A DNA stretch of 64,000 nucleotides from Vibrio proteolyticus NBRC 13287 (lineage in GTDB: Bacteria; Pseudomonadota; Gammaproteobacteria; Enterobacterales; Vibrionaceae): positions 62,001-126,000 of the forward strand of contig NZ_BATJ01000002.1 in NCBI RefSeq assembly GCF_000467125.1, in the 5' to 3' direction. The notes under the pieces are model-generated. The model was not told the DNA's origin. It did no database searches and saw only the letters and a list, made by a program, of their open reading frames with translations. Below, in pieces: positions 56,346-64,000 of the stretch. Each line of letters opens with the position of its first letter. Positions within the stretch are counted from its first letter, which is position 1. A program made the translations under genes and the position numbers.

Positions 56346-57992
56346 ATGGCGATGCACCCACGCGCGGGACAAAAAGCGCAGCAGCAAGACCTTCACAACA
56401 TTCCAGCCCTGGTAGCCAACTATTTTCTTCTTCAGCCTGACCCAAGTAATCCGGACCACAAAGTACAGTTTGGTACTTCTGGTCATCGTGGGACCGCGGA
56501 TAAGACGACCTTCAACCAGAATCACATTCTGGCGATAGCTCAGGCGGTGGCAGATGTGCGTGCTGAGCAAGGCACGGCGGGGCCGTTGTTTGTCGGTAAA
56601 GATACTCACGCTTTGTCTGAGCCAGCGTTTCACAGTGTTGTGGAAGTGCTGGTGGCGAATGGAATTGAAGTGGTGGTGCAGGAGAAGCGTGGTTATACCC
56701 CAACACCGGGTATCTCTCATGCTATTTTGAGCTACAACCGTCAGCACCATTATAAAGCGGACGGCATCGTCATTACGCCTTCTCATAACCCCCCTCAGGA
56801 TGGCGGCATCAAATACAACCCGACGCACGGTGGCCCGGCGGAAGACGCACTAACGAAGGCCATTGAGAACCGTGCGAATGCCCTGATAGCGGCCGACATG
56901 CACGGCGTTCAGCGTCTCACTCCAGAGCAGGTGGTGGCATCAGGACTGGTTAAAGAGCGGGATCTGGTGAAACCGTACATTGATGATTTGGTCAATGTGA
57001 TTGATATGCAGGCGATTCAGCAGGCAGGCCTGAAGATCGGTGTGGATCCACTGGGCGGCAGCGGGATTGATTACTGGCGCCAGATCGCCACGACGTACAA
57101 TCTGGATCTGACGCTGGTCAGCGAGGCCATTGATCCGTCGTTCCAGTTTATGTCTCTGGACAAAGACGGTGTGATCCGGATGGACTGCTCATCGCCATAC
57201 GCGATGGCGGGCTTGCTGGCGCTTAAAGATGATTACGATTTGGCATTTGGGAATGACCCGGATTATGACCGCCACGGCATCGTGACACCGAAAGGTCTGA
57301 TGAACCCAAACCATTACCTGGCAGTGTGTATCGACTACCTTTATCGTCATCGCGATGGTTGGGGGCAGAACGTTGCGGTGGGTAAAACTCTGGTGTCCAG
57401 CGCCTTGATCGACCGCGTGGTCGCGGATTTGGGCCGCAATCTGTGTGAAGTCCCGGTTGGCTTTAAATGGTTTGTGGATGGGCTGTACCAGGGGCAGTTT
57501 GGTTTTGGTGGTGAAGAGAGCGCAGGAGCTTCATTTTTGCGCAAAGATGGCACGCCGTGGTCCACCGATAAAGATGGCATTATTCTTTGTTTGCTGGCGG
57601 CGGAAATTACCGCGGTGACAGGCAAAAATCCGCAGCAATACTACGAAGAGCTGGCGGCCAAGCACGGTGAGTCTCAGTATAACCGTATTCAAGCGGTGGC
57701 CAACGGCGCCCAAAAAGAGGTGCTGAAAAAGCTCTCTCCTGAAATGGTGTCGGCTGAAACGTTGGCGGGCGATCCTATCACCGCACGTCTGACGCATGCG
57801 CCAGGCAATGGTGCGGCGATTGGGGGGCTGAAAGTCACCACTGACAACGGCTGGTTTGCTGCGCGCCCGTCCGGTACGGAAGAGATTTACAAGATTTACT
57901 GCGAGAGCTTCAAAGGCGCTGAGCACCTGAAGCAGATTGAAACCGAAGCGCAGGATATCGTGAATCAGGTTTTTACCAACGCAGGTCTGTAA
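56346..57992 (+). CDS. pgm: Phosphoglucomutase (alpha-D-glucose)
   Basis: Interconverts glucose-1- and glucose-6-phosphate. It is 548 aa. The phosphoserine loop is [15 protein letters not shown]. The metal-binding loop is DPDYDRHGI, the sugar-binding loop [10 protein letters not shown] and the C-terminal phosphate-binding loop [20 protein letters not shown] precedes the ATG. Confidence 0.97.
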   Translation: MAMHPRAGQKAQQQDLHNIPALVANYFLLQPDPSNPDHKVQFGTSGHRGTADKTTFNQNHILAIAQAVADVRAEQGTAGPLFVGKDTHALSEPAFHSVVEVLVANGIEVVVQEKRGYTPTPGISHAILSYNRQHHYKADGIVITPSHNPPQDGGIKYNPTHGGPAEDALTKAIENRANALIAADMHGVQRLTPEQVVASGLVKERDLVKPYIDDLVNVIDMQAIQQAGLKIGVDPLGGSGIDYWRQIATTYNLDLTLVSEAIDPSFQFMSLDKDGVIRMDCSSPYAMAGLLALKDDYDLAFGNDPDYDRHGIVTPKGLMNPNHYLAVCIDYLYRHRDGWGQNVAVGKTLVSSALIDRVVADLGRNLCEVPVGFKWFVDGLYQGQFGFGGEESAGASFLRKDGTPWSTDKDGIILCLLAAEITAVTGKNPQQYYEELAAKHGESQYNRIQAVANGAQKEVLKKLSPEMVSAETLAGDPITARLTHAPGNGAAIGGLKVTTDNGWFAARPSGTEEIYKIYCESFKGAEHLKQIETEAQDIVNQVFTNAGL

Positions 57993-58011
57993 ATCTCTGT
58001 TACTTTCATGC

Positions 58012-58037
58012 AAAAGCGGCCAACCGGCCGCTTTTTT
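58012..58037. terminator. Terminator of pgm, shared with the DUF1853 gene
   Basis: AAAAGCGGCC, AACC-type loop, GGCCGCTTTT, with A/T tracts on both sides. It lies 20 bases past pgm and six from the convergent stop. Confidence 0.9.
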
Positions 58038-58042
58038 GATCA

Positions 58043-58801
58043 TTATTGGCTGTTGTTCGGCCATTGGTCCGGCACGATGAACCAAAATCGTCCGGTGTCA
58101 TCCTGACAGTGGATAAAGCGCTCTGTGACACCGGTGACGACCGGTGAGCTTGCGTCCCGGCCGCTGATCCACTGTGGTTTATCCAGTTGGTACAGAGTCT
58201 GCGTTATTTGGGGCCTCTGGCTCTGATAGCACCAGAGCCCCTTAATGCGCTCCGGATTGAGCGCATAGCCCAAACACGTTGGCGGGATCGGCTGTGGGTC
58301 GAACGGGTTGATATACAGACGACCTTGCATCAGCAGGTGTTGAGTCATCGTTGGCCAGTGTGGATAGCGTTCGGTGAACGCGTCGGTCTGGCTCATTTGA
58401 AGCTGATGACTGAGCATTCTGGTCAGTTTCTTATCCAGTTGATCGTGGGCATTGGGGCCAAACCAGAGCCCGTCTTTTAATAAATAAAACTTGATGGCCA
58501 CTTCCCAATGCTGGAGTGCGTTACTGGGTAGGTGGCGCACGATAAAATCAATGGCACCAAGAGTTTGTCCCTTGTGTTGTAACTGAATTTCTTCCGCCTC
58601 GACCTGGAAATCCGGATGACGCTGAAACAGTTGATGGCACACATGCTGATACAAAAATCCCAGGCGAGGGTTCCCCTGATACACGTCATCAAGAGCACTG
58701 AGATCGACGGTGAAGGGAGGCTGGGTTTCCAGCGGCGTGTGGGCCGAAAACAAAGTTGGGGTCGTGGCCACCCATCGGGCGATTTGGCTTAGCTGAGTCA
58801 T
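58043..58801 (-). CDS. DUF1853 family protein (PD-(D/E)XK-like)
   Basis: A 252-aa protein resembling DUF1853. The central segment GAIDFIVRHL then WEVAIKFYLL has the spacing of a PD-(D/E)XK nuclease core (D, then E-x-K). It is followed by the family's WFGPNAHDQLDKKLTRMLSHQL signature. Whether it cuts nucleic acid is unknown. It is monocistronic, convergent with pgm and divergent from the Nif3-like gene. Confidence 0.82.
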   Translation of the reverse strand: MTQLSQIARWVATTPTLFSAHTPLETQPPFTVDLSALDDVYQGNPRLGFLYQHVCHQLFQRHPDFQVEAEEIQLQHKGQTLGAIDFIVRHLPSNALQHWEVAIKFYLLKDGLWFGPNAHDQLDKKLTRMLSHQLQMSQTDAFTERYPHWPTMTQHLLMQGRLYINPFDPQPIPPTCLGYALNPERIKGLWCYQSQRPQITQTLYQLDKPQWISGRDASSPVVTGVTERFIHCQDDTGRFWFIVPDQWPNNSQ

Positions 58802-58885
58802 AGGTCAATCAGTCCGTTGTTTTCGACATTTTAACGCGAAATTGCTATAACCTGTCCAATCAAATCCAAGCCAATGGAATGTAGA

Positions 58886-59644
58886 ATGAATATCCTCCAA
58901 CTTGAAGCGTTGCTGAACGAAAAACTGTCCCCGCAGTTGATCAAAGATTATGCTCCGAATGGTTTACAGGTCGAAGGCCGCTCCGAAGTGAAGAAAATTG
59001 TTACTGGCGTAACGGCGTCGCAGGCCTTAATCGATCAAGCGGTCGCACTCAACGCCGATGCCTTACTGGTGCACCACGGCTATTTCTGGAAAGGTGAGCC
59101 AGCCCCGATTCGTGGTATGAAGGGTAACCGTATCCGGACGCTGATTAAGCACGACCTGAATTTGCTTGGTTATCACTTACCTTTAGATATCCACCCTGTG
59201 CTGGGCAACAACGCTAAACTGGCTGAACTGTTAGGAATCCGTGTTGAAGGTGGGCTGGAGGGGCACCCACAATCGGTAGCCATGTATGGCGCGCTGGACC
59301 AGGCCGTAAGCGGCGAAGAATTTGCCGCCCGAATCGAACAAGTGCTGCACCGCACGCCGCTGCACATAACGCCGGACGGCAGCCATAAAATGATCCAAAC
59401 CGTCGGTTGGTGTACTGGGGGTGGGCAGGACTATATCGAACTGGCTGCGCAGCATGGTCTGGACGCCTTTATTTCTGGTGAAGTGTCCGAGCGAACCACT
59501 TATTCAGCGCGTGAACAGGATATCCATTATTTTGCTGCCGGGCACCATGCGACAGAACGCTACGGAGTCAAAGCGCTCGGAGAATGGCTGGCACAGGAGC
59601 ATGGTTTCGAAGTCACTTTCATTGATATTGATAACCCGGTTTAA
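58886..59644 (+). CDS. Nif3-like dinuclear metal centre protein (YbgI family)
   Basis: A 252-aa member of the Nif3/YbgI family, which forms hexameric toroids with a dimetal site. Conserved ligands are in LLVHHGYFW, GYHLPLDIHP and the C-terminal GHHATERYG. GTP cyclohydrolase-like activity has been proposed for relatives but the function is not established. The ATG at 58886 (MNILQLEALLNE) is preferred over the ATG at 58874 by family length. Confidence 0.9.
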   Translation: MNILQLEALLNEKLSPQLIKDYAPNGLQVEGRSEVKKIVTGVTASQALIDQAVALNADALLVHHGYFWKGEPAPIRGMKGNRIRTLIKHDLNLLGYHLPLDIHPVLGNNAKLAELLGIRVEGGLEGHPQSVAMYGALDQAVSGEEFAARIEQVLHRTPLHITPDGSHKMIQTVGWCTGGGQDYIELAAQHGLDAFISGEVSERTTYSAREQDIHYFAAGHHATERYGVKALGEWLAQEHGFEVTFIDIDNPV

Positions 59645-59653
59645 GCCCAGACT

Positions 59654-59682
59654 AAAAACGCCCTCCAAGGAGGGCGTTTTTT
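59654..59682. terminator. Bidirectional terminator between Nif3-like and TRIC genes
   Basis: AAAAACGCCCTCC, AA, GGAGGGCGTTTTTT, overlapping the stop of the minus-strand gene. Confidence 0.93.
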
Positions 59683-60304
59683 AATGCAGTGAGCTTTCCG
59701 TTTCGAGCTGAAAAGACGGTAAGCGCCATTTAAAACGCACAGCGGCCATGCGCAGCGTGTAGCCGATAACCAGAGTGATAATGGTCGCGTGCACGTCGGC
59801 GACCCCAAACTCAAGCAGCGCCAAATACAGTCCGGATGCAAACAGCGCCACGGAGGCATACAATTCTTCGTGCAGTACCAGAGGGGTCTGACGACAAATC
59901 AGATCGCGTAGCAAGCCACCGAATACCCCTGTAACCAGTGCCGAGACCATGCAGATCAGCGCATGGTGCCCCATGCCCATCGCAATTTTGGTGCCGATGA
60001 TACTAAATACGATCAAACCGAGCGCATCCAGACGAATAAACAAACCTTTCAGTTTGAGTACCCATTTGGCCACGCCAGTGGTCAGCACTCCTGCAACACA
60101 GGTGATGGCCAGAAACTCGGGATTCTTTACCCAGCCTAATGGGTAATGACCCAACAGGATGTCACGTACGGTACCACCGCCAATGGCTGTTGCACTGGCC
60201 ACCAACATCACACCAAACCAGTCCATTTTACGTCGGCCCGCACTCAGCGCGCCTGTCATAGCTTCCGCTGTAATACCAATAATATAGAGAACACTCAACA
60301 GCAT
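59681..60304 (-). CDS. TRIC cation channel family protein (UPF0126)
   Basis: A 207-aa inner-membrane protein with seven helices made of two similar halves. Each half has the family's glycine motif (GGGTVRDILLG and GGLLRDLICRQTPLVL). Prokaryotic TRIC channels conduct monovalent cations. No partner is linked. It is monocistronic. Confidence 0.9.
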   Translation of the reverse strand: MLLSVLYIIGITAEAMTGALSAGRRKMDWFGVMLVASATAIGGGTVRDILLGHYPLGWVKNPEFLAITCVAGVLTTGVAKWVLKLKGLFIRLDALGLIVFSIIGTKIAMGMGHHALICMVSALVTGVFGGLLRDLICRQTPLVLHEELYASVALFASGLYLALLEFGVADVHATIITLVIGYTLRMAAVRFKWRLPSFQLETESSLH

Positions 60305-60525
60305 GGCGTACCACTCAGTAAATCATTGCACAAAGCAGTGAAACAGGATGAAAAATGAAAGCGAGAGTGTAGTGGGAAATGTGATCTGTGACGAATGAGA
60401 TTTTGTATCTCGAAAATCTGTTTCAGATTAACAAAACTAATAACTGCTTTTGTTGTGGGGCTTTACCCTGACATCAAAACAAGCGAGAATGCGCGCCGCA
60501 CACTTTTCGACAACATTACAGAGTC

Positions 60526-61056
60526 ATGACCCATCAGTATCACGATCTGATTGAGATATTCAACGCCACGTTTTTTGACCGTTACAACACCCGCCTGGAA
60601 CTGGGTGAGGATGAGCCTATCTATCTGCCGGCAGATGAGCATACCCAGTACCACCGTATCATCTTTGCCCGCGGATTCTATGCCTCGGCGCTGCATGAGA
60701 TCTCCCATTGGTGTGTGGCGGGGCCACAGCGACGCCTGCTGGAAGATTTTGGGTATTGGTATGAACCCGATGGCCGCACAGAGCAAAAGCAAGCGGAGTT
60801 TGAGAAGGTGGAGATTCGTCCTCAGGCGTACGAATGGGTGTTGTCGGTCAGTGCTGGCTTTCCTTTTACTGTCAGTTGTGACAATCTACACGGCGATTTT
60901 GAGCCGGATCGTCTGGCGTTTATGCATAAAGTTCATGCGGAAGTAATGAGTATCCTGGATACAGGCTTGCCACCAAGAGTGAAGCTGTTGTCTGAGGCAT
61001 TGCGGGCATTTTATGGCATTAAAGCGCTGGAAGCTGGTGACTTCACCGTTAAGTAA
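60526..61056 (+). CDS. epmC: Elongation factor P hydroxylase EpmC
   Basis: Hydroxylates the beta-lysyl-lysine of EF-P. It is a 176-aa protein with the metal-binding HEISHWCVAG motif and the YWYEPDGRTEQKQAEFE segment of the family. It forms an apparent operon with yfcL and lies near mnmC, as in E. coli (yfcL-epmC-mnmC). Confidence 0.94.
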   Translation: MTHQYHDLIEIFNATFFDRYNTRLELGEDEPIYLPADEHTQYHRIIFARGFYASALHEISHWCVAGPQRRLLEDFGYWYEPDGRTEQKQAEFEKVEIRPQAYEWVLSVSAGFPFTVSCDNLHGDFEPDRLAFMHKVHAEVMSILDTGLPPRVKLLSEALRAFYGIKALEAGDFTVK

Positions 61057-61068
61057 AAAGAGACCAAA

Positions 61069-61332
61069 ATGATTATTGAGTTTGAAGAAAAGCTACTTGA
61101 ACTGATTGATGCCCGTATTGAAATGGCATCGGATGATGAACTGTTTGCAGGTGGTTATTTACGTGGTCATATTTCTCTTTCTGCGGCGTCGTGCGAAGAA
61201 GAAGGCATTCAAGATATTGCTGAACTGAAAGCGCGTATCGAACAAAGCCTTGACGCAGCGCGTTCTGAACTCTCTCCGGCGGATCGAATCATTGTCAGTG
61301 ATCTGTGGCAGGAGCTACAAAGCCAGGCTTAA
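61069..61332 (+). CDS. yfcL: YfcL family protein
   Basis: An 87-aa acidic protein of unknown function. It starts 12 bases after epmC, so the two are probably cotranscribed. The sequence (FEEKLLELIDARIEMASDDELFAGGYLRGH) is characteristic of YfcL. It is predicted mainly helical with no cysteine cluster or membrane segment. Confidence 0.88.
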   Translation: MIIEFEEKLLELIDARIEMASDDELFAGGYLRGHISLSAASCEEEGIQDIAELKARIEQSLDAARSELSPADRIIVSDLWQELQSQA

Positions 61333-61357
61333 GCCGACGTTTTTGCTGCCCGACTTC

Positions 61358-61388
61358 AGGACTCATTCAAATTTTTTGAATGAGTCCT
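61358..61388. repeat. Perfect 14-bp inverted repeat before the flavin reductase gene
   Basis: AGGACTCATTCAAA, TTT, TTTGAATGAGTCCT. The flanks (TTATAAAAATT) are weakly terminator-like, so it may end epmC-yfcL. Its AT-rich symmetry also suits an operator 79 bases before the next gene. Confidence 0.6.
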
Positions 61389-61466
61389 TATAAAAATTAT
61401 CCTTGTGAGAATCTGTGGCTGATTTATTCTGGTCAGCAATTAAGCGGAACCACAAAGGATAACCTC

Positions 61467-61994
61467 ATGAAAGTGATCGCATTTGGTGCCAGCACCAGTT
61501 CAACGTCTATCAACAAAGCCCTTGCAACCTACGCTGCGAATTTGATCGAAGGGGCACAAGTCCAAGTGCTCGACATCAACAACTATCAAGTACCAATGTT
61601 CAGTGAAGATACCGAGAAAGCCATTGGGAAAGCGGAAGGTGCGGACGCATTTTTACGCGATTTGAGTGAGGCGGACGCGTTTGTGATTTCATTCGCTGAA
61701 CATAATGGCCACCATCCGGCAGCCTACAAAAACCTGTTTGACTGGGCGACTCGTATTGATCGCGATGTGTTTAAAAGCAAACCCGCAGTGTACTTGGCGA
61801 CCTCGCCAGGTCCGGGCGGTGCTTCATCGGTGTTGTCGGCAGCCACCAACTCAGCGCAGTTTTTTGGCGGTAATGTGAAAGCGTCGCTGTCGGTACCCAG
61901 CTTCTATGATAATTTTGACATGGCGGTGGGCAAACTGACGAACCCAGAGATTGAAGAGCAAATCCTCGCAGCCGTCGCTCAGTTGCGTGACTAA
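61467..61994 (+). CDS. NADPH-dependent FMN reductase family protein
   Basis: A 175-aa flavodoxin-like fold protein. It has GASTSSTSINKALA as the FMN phosphate loop, the family's EHNGHHPAAYKNLFDW in place of EYNxSxPGxLKNxxDW, and SPGPGGASSVL. Relatives include quinone, azo and chromate reductases; the natural acceptor is not predictable. The ATG at 61467 follows AAAGGAT. The open frame extends upstream to 61380, through the inverted repeat, and is rejected as coding. Confidence 0.88.
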   Translation: MKVIAFGASTSSTSINKALATYAANLIEGAQVQVLDINNYQVPMFSEDTEKAIGKAEGADAFLRDLSEADAFVISFAEHNGHHPAAYKNLFDWATRIDRDVFKSKPAVYLATSPGPGGASSVLSAATNSAQFFGGNVKASLSVPSFYDNFDMAVGKLTNPEIEEQILAAVAQLRD

Positions 61995-62003
61995 TTCCGC
62001 GAG

Positions 62004-62036
62004 AAAAAACGCCTCTATACAAAGAGGCGTTTTTTT
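62004..62036. terminator. Bidirectional terminator between the FMN reductase and mnmC
   Basis: AAAAACGCCTCT, six-base loop, AGAGGCGTTTTT with A and T tracts on both sides. Confidence 0.93.
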
Positions 62037-62040
62037 GTGT

Positions 62041-64000
62041 TTACAGTTTAGTCAGCGCCTTGCCCTTACGAAGCTTACGCACCCACATCCGGCTAGGGTG
62101 TAAGGCCTCCAGCACGTCCACGGGCAGCGGCAGCGGGTCGGCGCAGATCTGTGATGCCAGCACTTCAGCCAGCAGCGGGGCTGAGCTCAGACCACGTGAG
62201 CCGAGACCGAGCAGGCAATAGAGATTCTCTTGGCTGGCCACCGGCTTCACCTGTTCCGCTTTTTGCAGATGCAAATCAGCGTAGGTGTGTTTGATGGCAG
62301 TAAAATCACCAACATTGCCGACAAATGGCAGGTGATCACGGCTGACACAGCGGATTCCCTGACGAGACTGATTAGCTGATACATCCACTTGCTCAGGCCA
62401 GCTCTGGTCATGGACGCATTTACGTAACTTGGCGGCATTTTCAAGCTGGGCCTGTGGATCAAATGCGCGATTCAGGTTGTCACGGTCGTAACTCGCCCCA
62501 ATGCAATGTTGACCATTGTTCGGATTCTGCGGCGTCATGTAACCGTCATAGCACAATACGGTTTTCATTTGGCTCAGTGTGGTATTGGTTGGTACATGGC
62601 TGACCTGGCCTTTGACCTGACCAAGTGGAATATCGGCAGTAGGTGCCAGTTCGGCAAACTGATGGCCATTCGCGACCACCACGACTTGATGGGTAAACTG
62701 TTTGTCGTGGCAATGCAGCACCCATTGCTCACCGCAGCGCTCCAACTGAGTGACGGGATGGTTAAAATGTGCCGAGAAATGCTCGCCTTGCATTAGCTCT
62801 GCCAGCAGCCCGCGGGTGAACTGTGCCGGACACAACCAGCCGCCGAGAGGATAGAAGACGCTGTCGACACTGACAGGCAGACCCAGCGTTTGGCTGGTTT
62901 GTGTGGCGTCCAGCCCCGTGACCAGATTGGCTGAGAACTGGCCCTCAAGCAACTTAGTCAGTTTTTGTCTGGCGCGTTCATCCCACATCAATTGCGTGAC
63001 GCCACACCAGTCATGATCAAACTTGAAGCACTGAGCCATTTGCGACACGAACTGGCGGGCGAACAAAAATGCCGGGGCAAATACCCGAGAGACCCCGCTG
63101 TGGTTACCGTTGAGCAGCGGATAAATAGCGCCCTGACGGTTACCGGAAGCTCCTTGAGCGGCCGTGTCATCAGCGCAGTATAAGGTCACGTTCACACCGC
63201 GTCGGGTGAGGGTTTTGGCCAGCGTGGCGCTGGCGATGCCACCGCCAATGATGGCCACATCGTCGACACATGGGGTGCTGCTGCGATGGAACCAGGCTTT
63301 ATGATTGGGCGGGGTACGACGCTCAGGCAGATGGCCGGCGATCATGTCACGCTTGGTGCCGAATCCTTTGACTTTTTTCATATCAAAGCCGGCTTCTATC
63401 AGGCCTCGGCGCACAAAACCCGCTGCAGTAAATGTCGCGCAGGTACAGTGAGCTTTGGCCAGTTTAGCCATGCCGTTAAACAGATCCTGATTCCACATTT
63501 CCGGGTTTTTGCTCGGGGCGAAGCCGTCCAGGAACCAGGCGTCGATGATGCCATGTTCTCCGGTTGGCACTTGTGGCATACAGTCTTTGATATCCCCAAA
63601 CCACAAATCGAGAGTTACTGCGCCATCGGCCAGGATGATACGCTGACATTCTGGCACGGCAATCGGGTAGTGCGCTTGCAACTGCGCCGCATATTCAGCC
63701 AACTCCGGCCAGGCCTGATGCGCTTTGATCAGGTCCTCTTTACTGAGCGGGTATTTTTCAAAGCTGACAAAATGCAGCTCTTTTAATGGCGCATGCGGGT
63801 TTTGCTGTCTAAATTCATCAAACCACTGCCAGACCGCCAGAAAGTTGAGACCGGTGCCGAAACCGGTTTCACCAATCACAAAGCGGCGCTGGTCATACTC
63901 GTGCCATCTTTGCGGGAGATGATTCTGGTGGAGAAAGACATAACGGGTCTCTTCTAAGCCGTTGACGTTGGAGAAATAAACGTCATCAAACTGGTCGGAG
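62041..64000 (-). CDS. mnmC: Bifunctional tRNA 5-methylaminomethyl-2-thiouridine synthase MnmC, 3' part
   Basis: The frame runs off the window at 64000; 653 codons are visible of a family length near 670. The first domain (methyltransferase, MnmC2) shows [17 protein letters not shown] and [16 protein letters not shown]. The second (FAD oxidoreductase, MnmC1) begins with [17 protein letters not shown] around the middle. The enzyme finishes mnm5s2U at the tRNA wobble position. The upstream residues seen ([20 protein letters not shown]) match the known N-terminus, so only a short piece is missing. Confidence 0.96.
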   Translation of the reverse strand, partial: SDQFDDVYFSNVNGLEETRYVFLHQNHLPQRWHEYDQRRFVIGETGFGTGLNFLAVWQWFDEFRQQNPHAPLKELHFVSFEKYPLSKEDLIKAHQAWPELAEYAAQLQAHYPIAVPECQRIILADGAVTLDLWFGDIKDCMPQVPTGEHGIIDAWFLDGFAPSKNPEMWNQDLFNGMAKLAKAHCTCATFTAAGFVRRGLIEAGFDMKKVKGFGTKRDMIAGHLPERRTPPNHKAWFHRSSTPCVDDVAIIGGGIASATLAKTLTRRGVNVTLYCADDTAAQGASGNRQGAIYPLLNGNHSGVSRVFAPAFLFARQFVSQMAQCFKFDHDWCGVTQLMWDERARQKLTKLLEGQFSANLVTGLDATQTSQTLGLPVSVDSVFYPLGGWLCPAQFTRGLLAELMQGEHFSAHFNHPVTQLERCGEQWVLHCHDKQFTHQVVVVANGHQFAELAPTADIPLGQVKGQVSHVPTNTTLSQMKTVLCYDGYMTPQNPNNGQHCIGASYDRDNLNRAFDPQAQLENAAKLRKCVHDQSWPEQVDVSANQSRQGIRCVSRDHLPFVGNVGDFTAIKHTYADLHLQKAEQVKPVASQENLYCLLGLGSRGLSSAPLLAEVLASQICADPLPLPVDVLEALHPSRMWVRKLRKGKALTKL

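Noticed and set aside
60305..60525. Small hairpins GAGAT-ATCTC and AATCTG-CAGATT before epmC
   Set aside because: Short AT-rich dyads common by chance; no T run and no clear promoter relation.
1..64000. CRISPR arrays, IS elements, prophage or integron cassettes
   Set aside because: No transposase, integrase, cas gene or short regularly spaced repeats were seen. The only tandem array is inside rsxC.

Overview
This 64-kb window is a contiguous piece of a Vibrio chromosome, almost certainly chromosome 1. The diagnostic features are a qrr1 small RNA divergent from luxO-luxU, the sodium-motor protein MotY beside RNase T, an rsx/rnf operon followed by nth and gloA, and seqA-pgm near fldA. By eye the base composition is near 50% G+C, which would suit the V. 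fluvialis/V. furnissii group better than V. cholerae or V. parahaemolyticus. This species guess comes from general knowledge and was not computed.

Layout. 1-7 kb: the 3' end of nagE, then glnS, fur (minus), a hotdog-fold DUF4442 gene, smrB (minus), prmB and aroC. 7-18 kb: the TCA block, gltA (minus) divergent from sdhCDAB-sucAB-sucCD. 18-22 kb: a Na+/H+ antiporter (minus), rnt (minus), motY, and a small TPR/Cys protein under a perfect Fur box. 22-29 kb: one minus-strand operon, rsxABCDGE-nth-gloA; the RsxC tail carries 120-bp tandem repeats. 29.3 kb: tRNA-Asn. 29.9-38 kb: uvrB (LexA-like and DnaA-like sites upstream), qrr1, luxO, luxU, yvcK (minus), then a molybdenum-cofactor riboswitch leading moaABCDE. 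38-44 kb: a CBS protein, a MATE exporter, zntA with a ZntR-type promoter, udp and an unknown membrane-anchored protein. 44-51 kb: metG (minus), apbC, udk and an AsmA-family protein. 51-56 kb: btuR/cobO (minus), a low-molecular-weight phosphatase, a degenerate SDR, an unknown 167-aa protein, fldA, a DUF2788 protein and ybfF, all minus except the phosphatase. 55.7-64 kb: seqA, pgm, DUF1853 (minus), Nif3-like, a TRIC channel (minus), epmC-yfcL, a flavin reductase and the 3' part of mnmC (minus).

Functional picture. This is a housekeeping region: oxidative TCA cycle, sodium/redox energetics (Rsx, MotY, antiporter), DNA repair (nth, uvrB, mnmC neighbourhood), tRNA charging and modification, and cofactor synthesis (Moco, cobalamin). 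The quorum-sensing relay LuxU-LuxO-Qrr1 is encoded together: the predicted sigma-54 promoter of qrr1 and LuxO-type sites lie in the 148-bp gap before luxO. There is no integrated phage, IS element, CRISPR array or obvious horizontally acquired island. No clearly new multi-gene system is visible. The best leads for new biology are small: a perfect 7-1-7 Fur box in the promoter of an uncharacterised Cys-rich gene, a perfect 11-bp inverted repeat at the udk promoter, a FadR-like site before DUF4442, an SDR that has lost its catalytic residues, two proteins of unknown function, and the expandable RsxC repeat.
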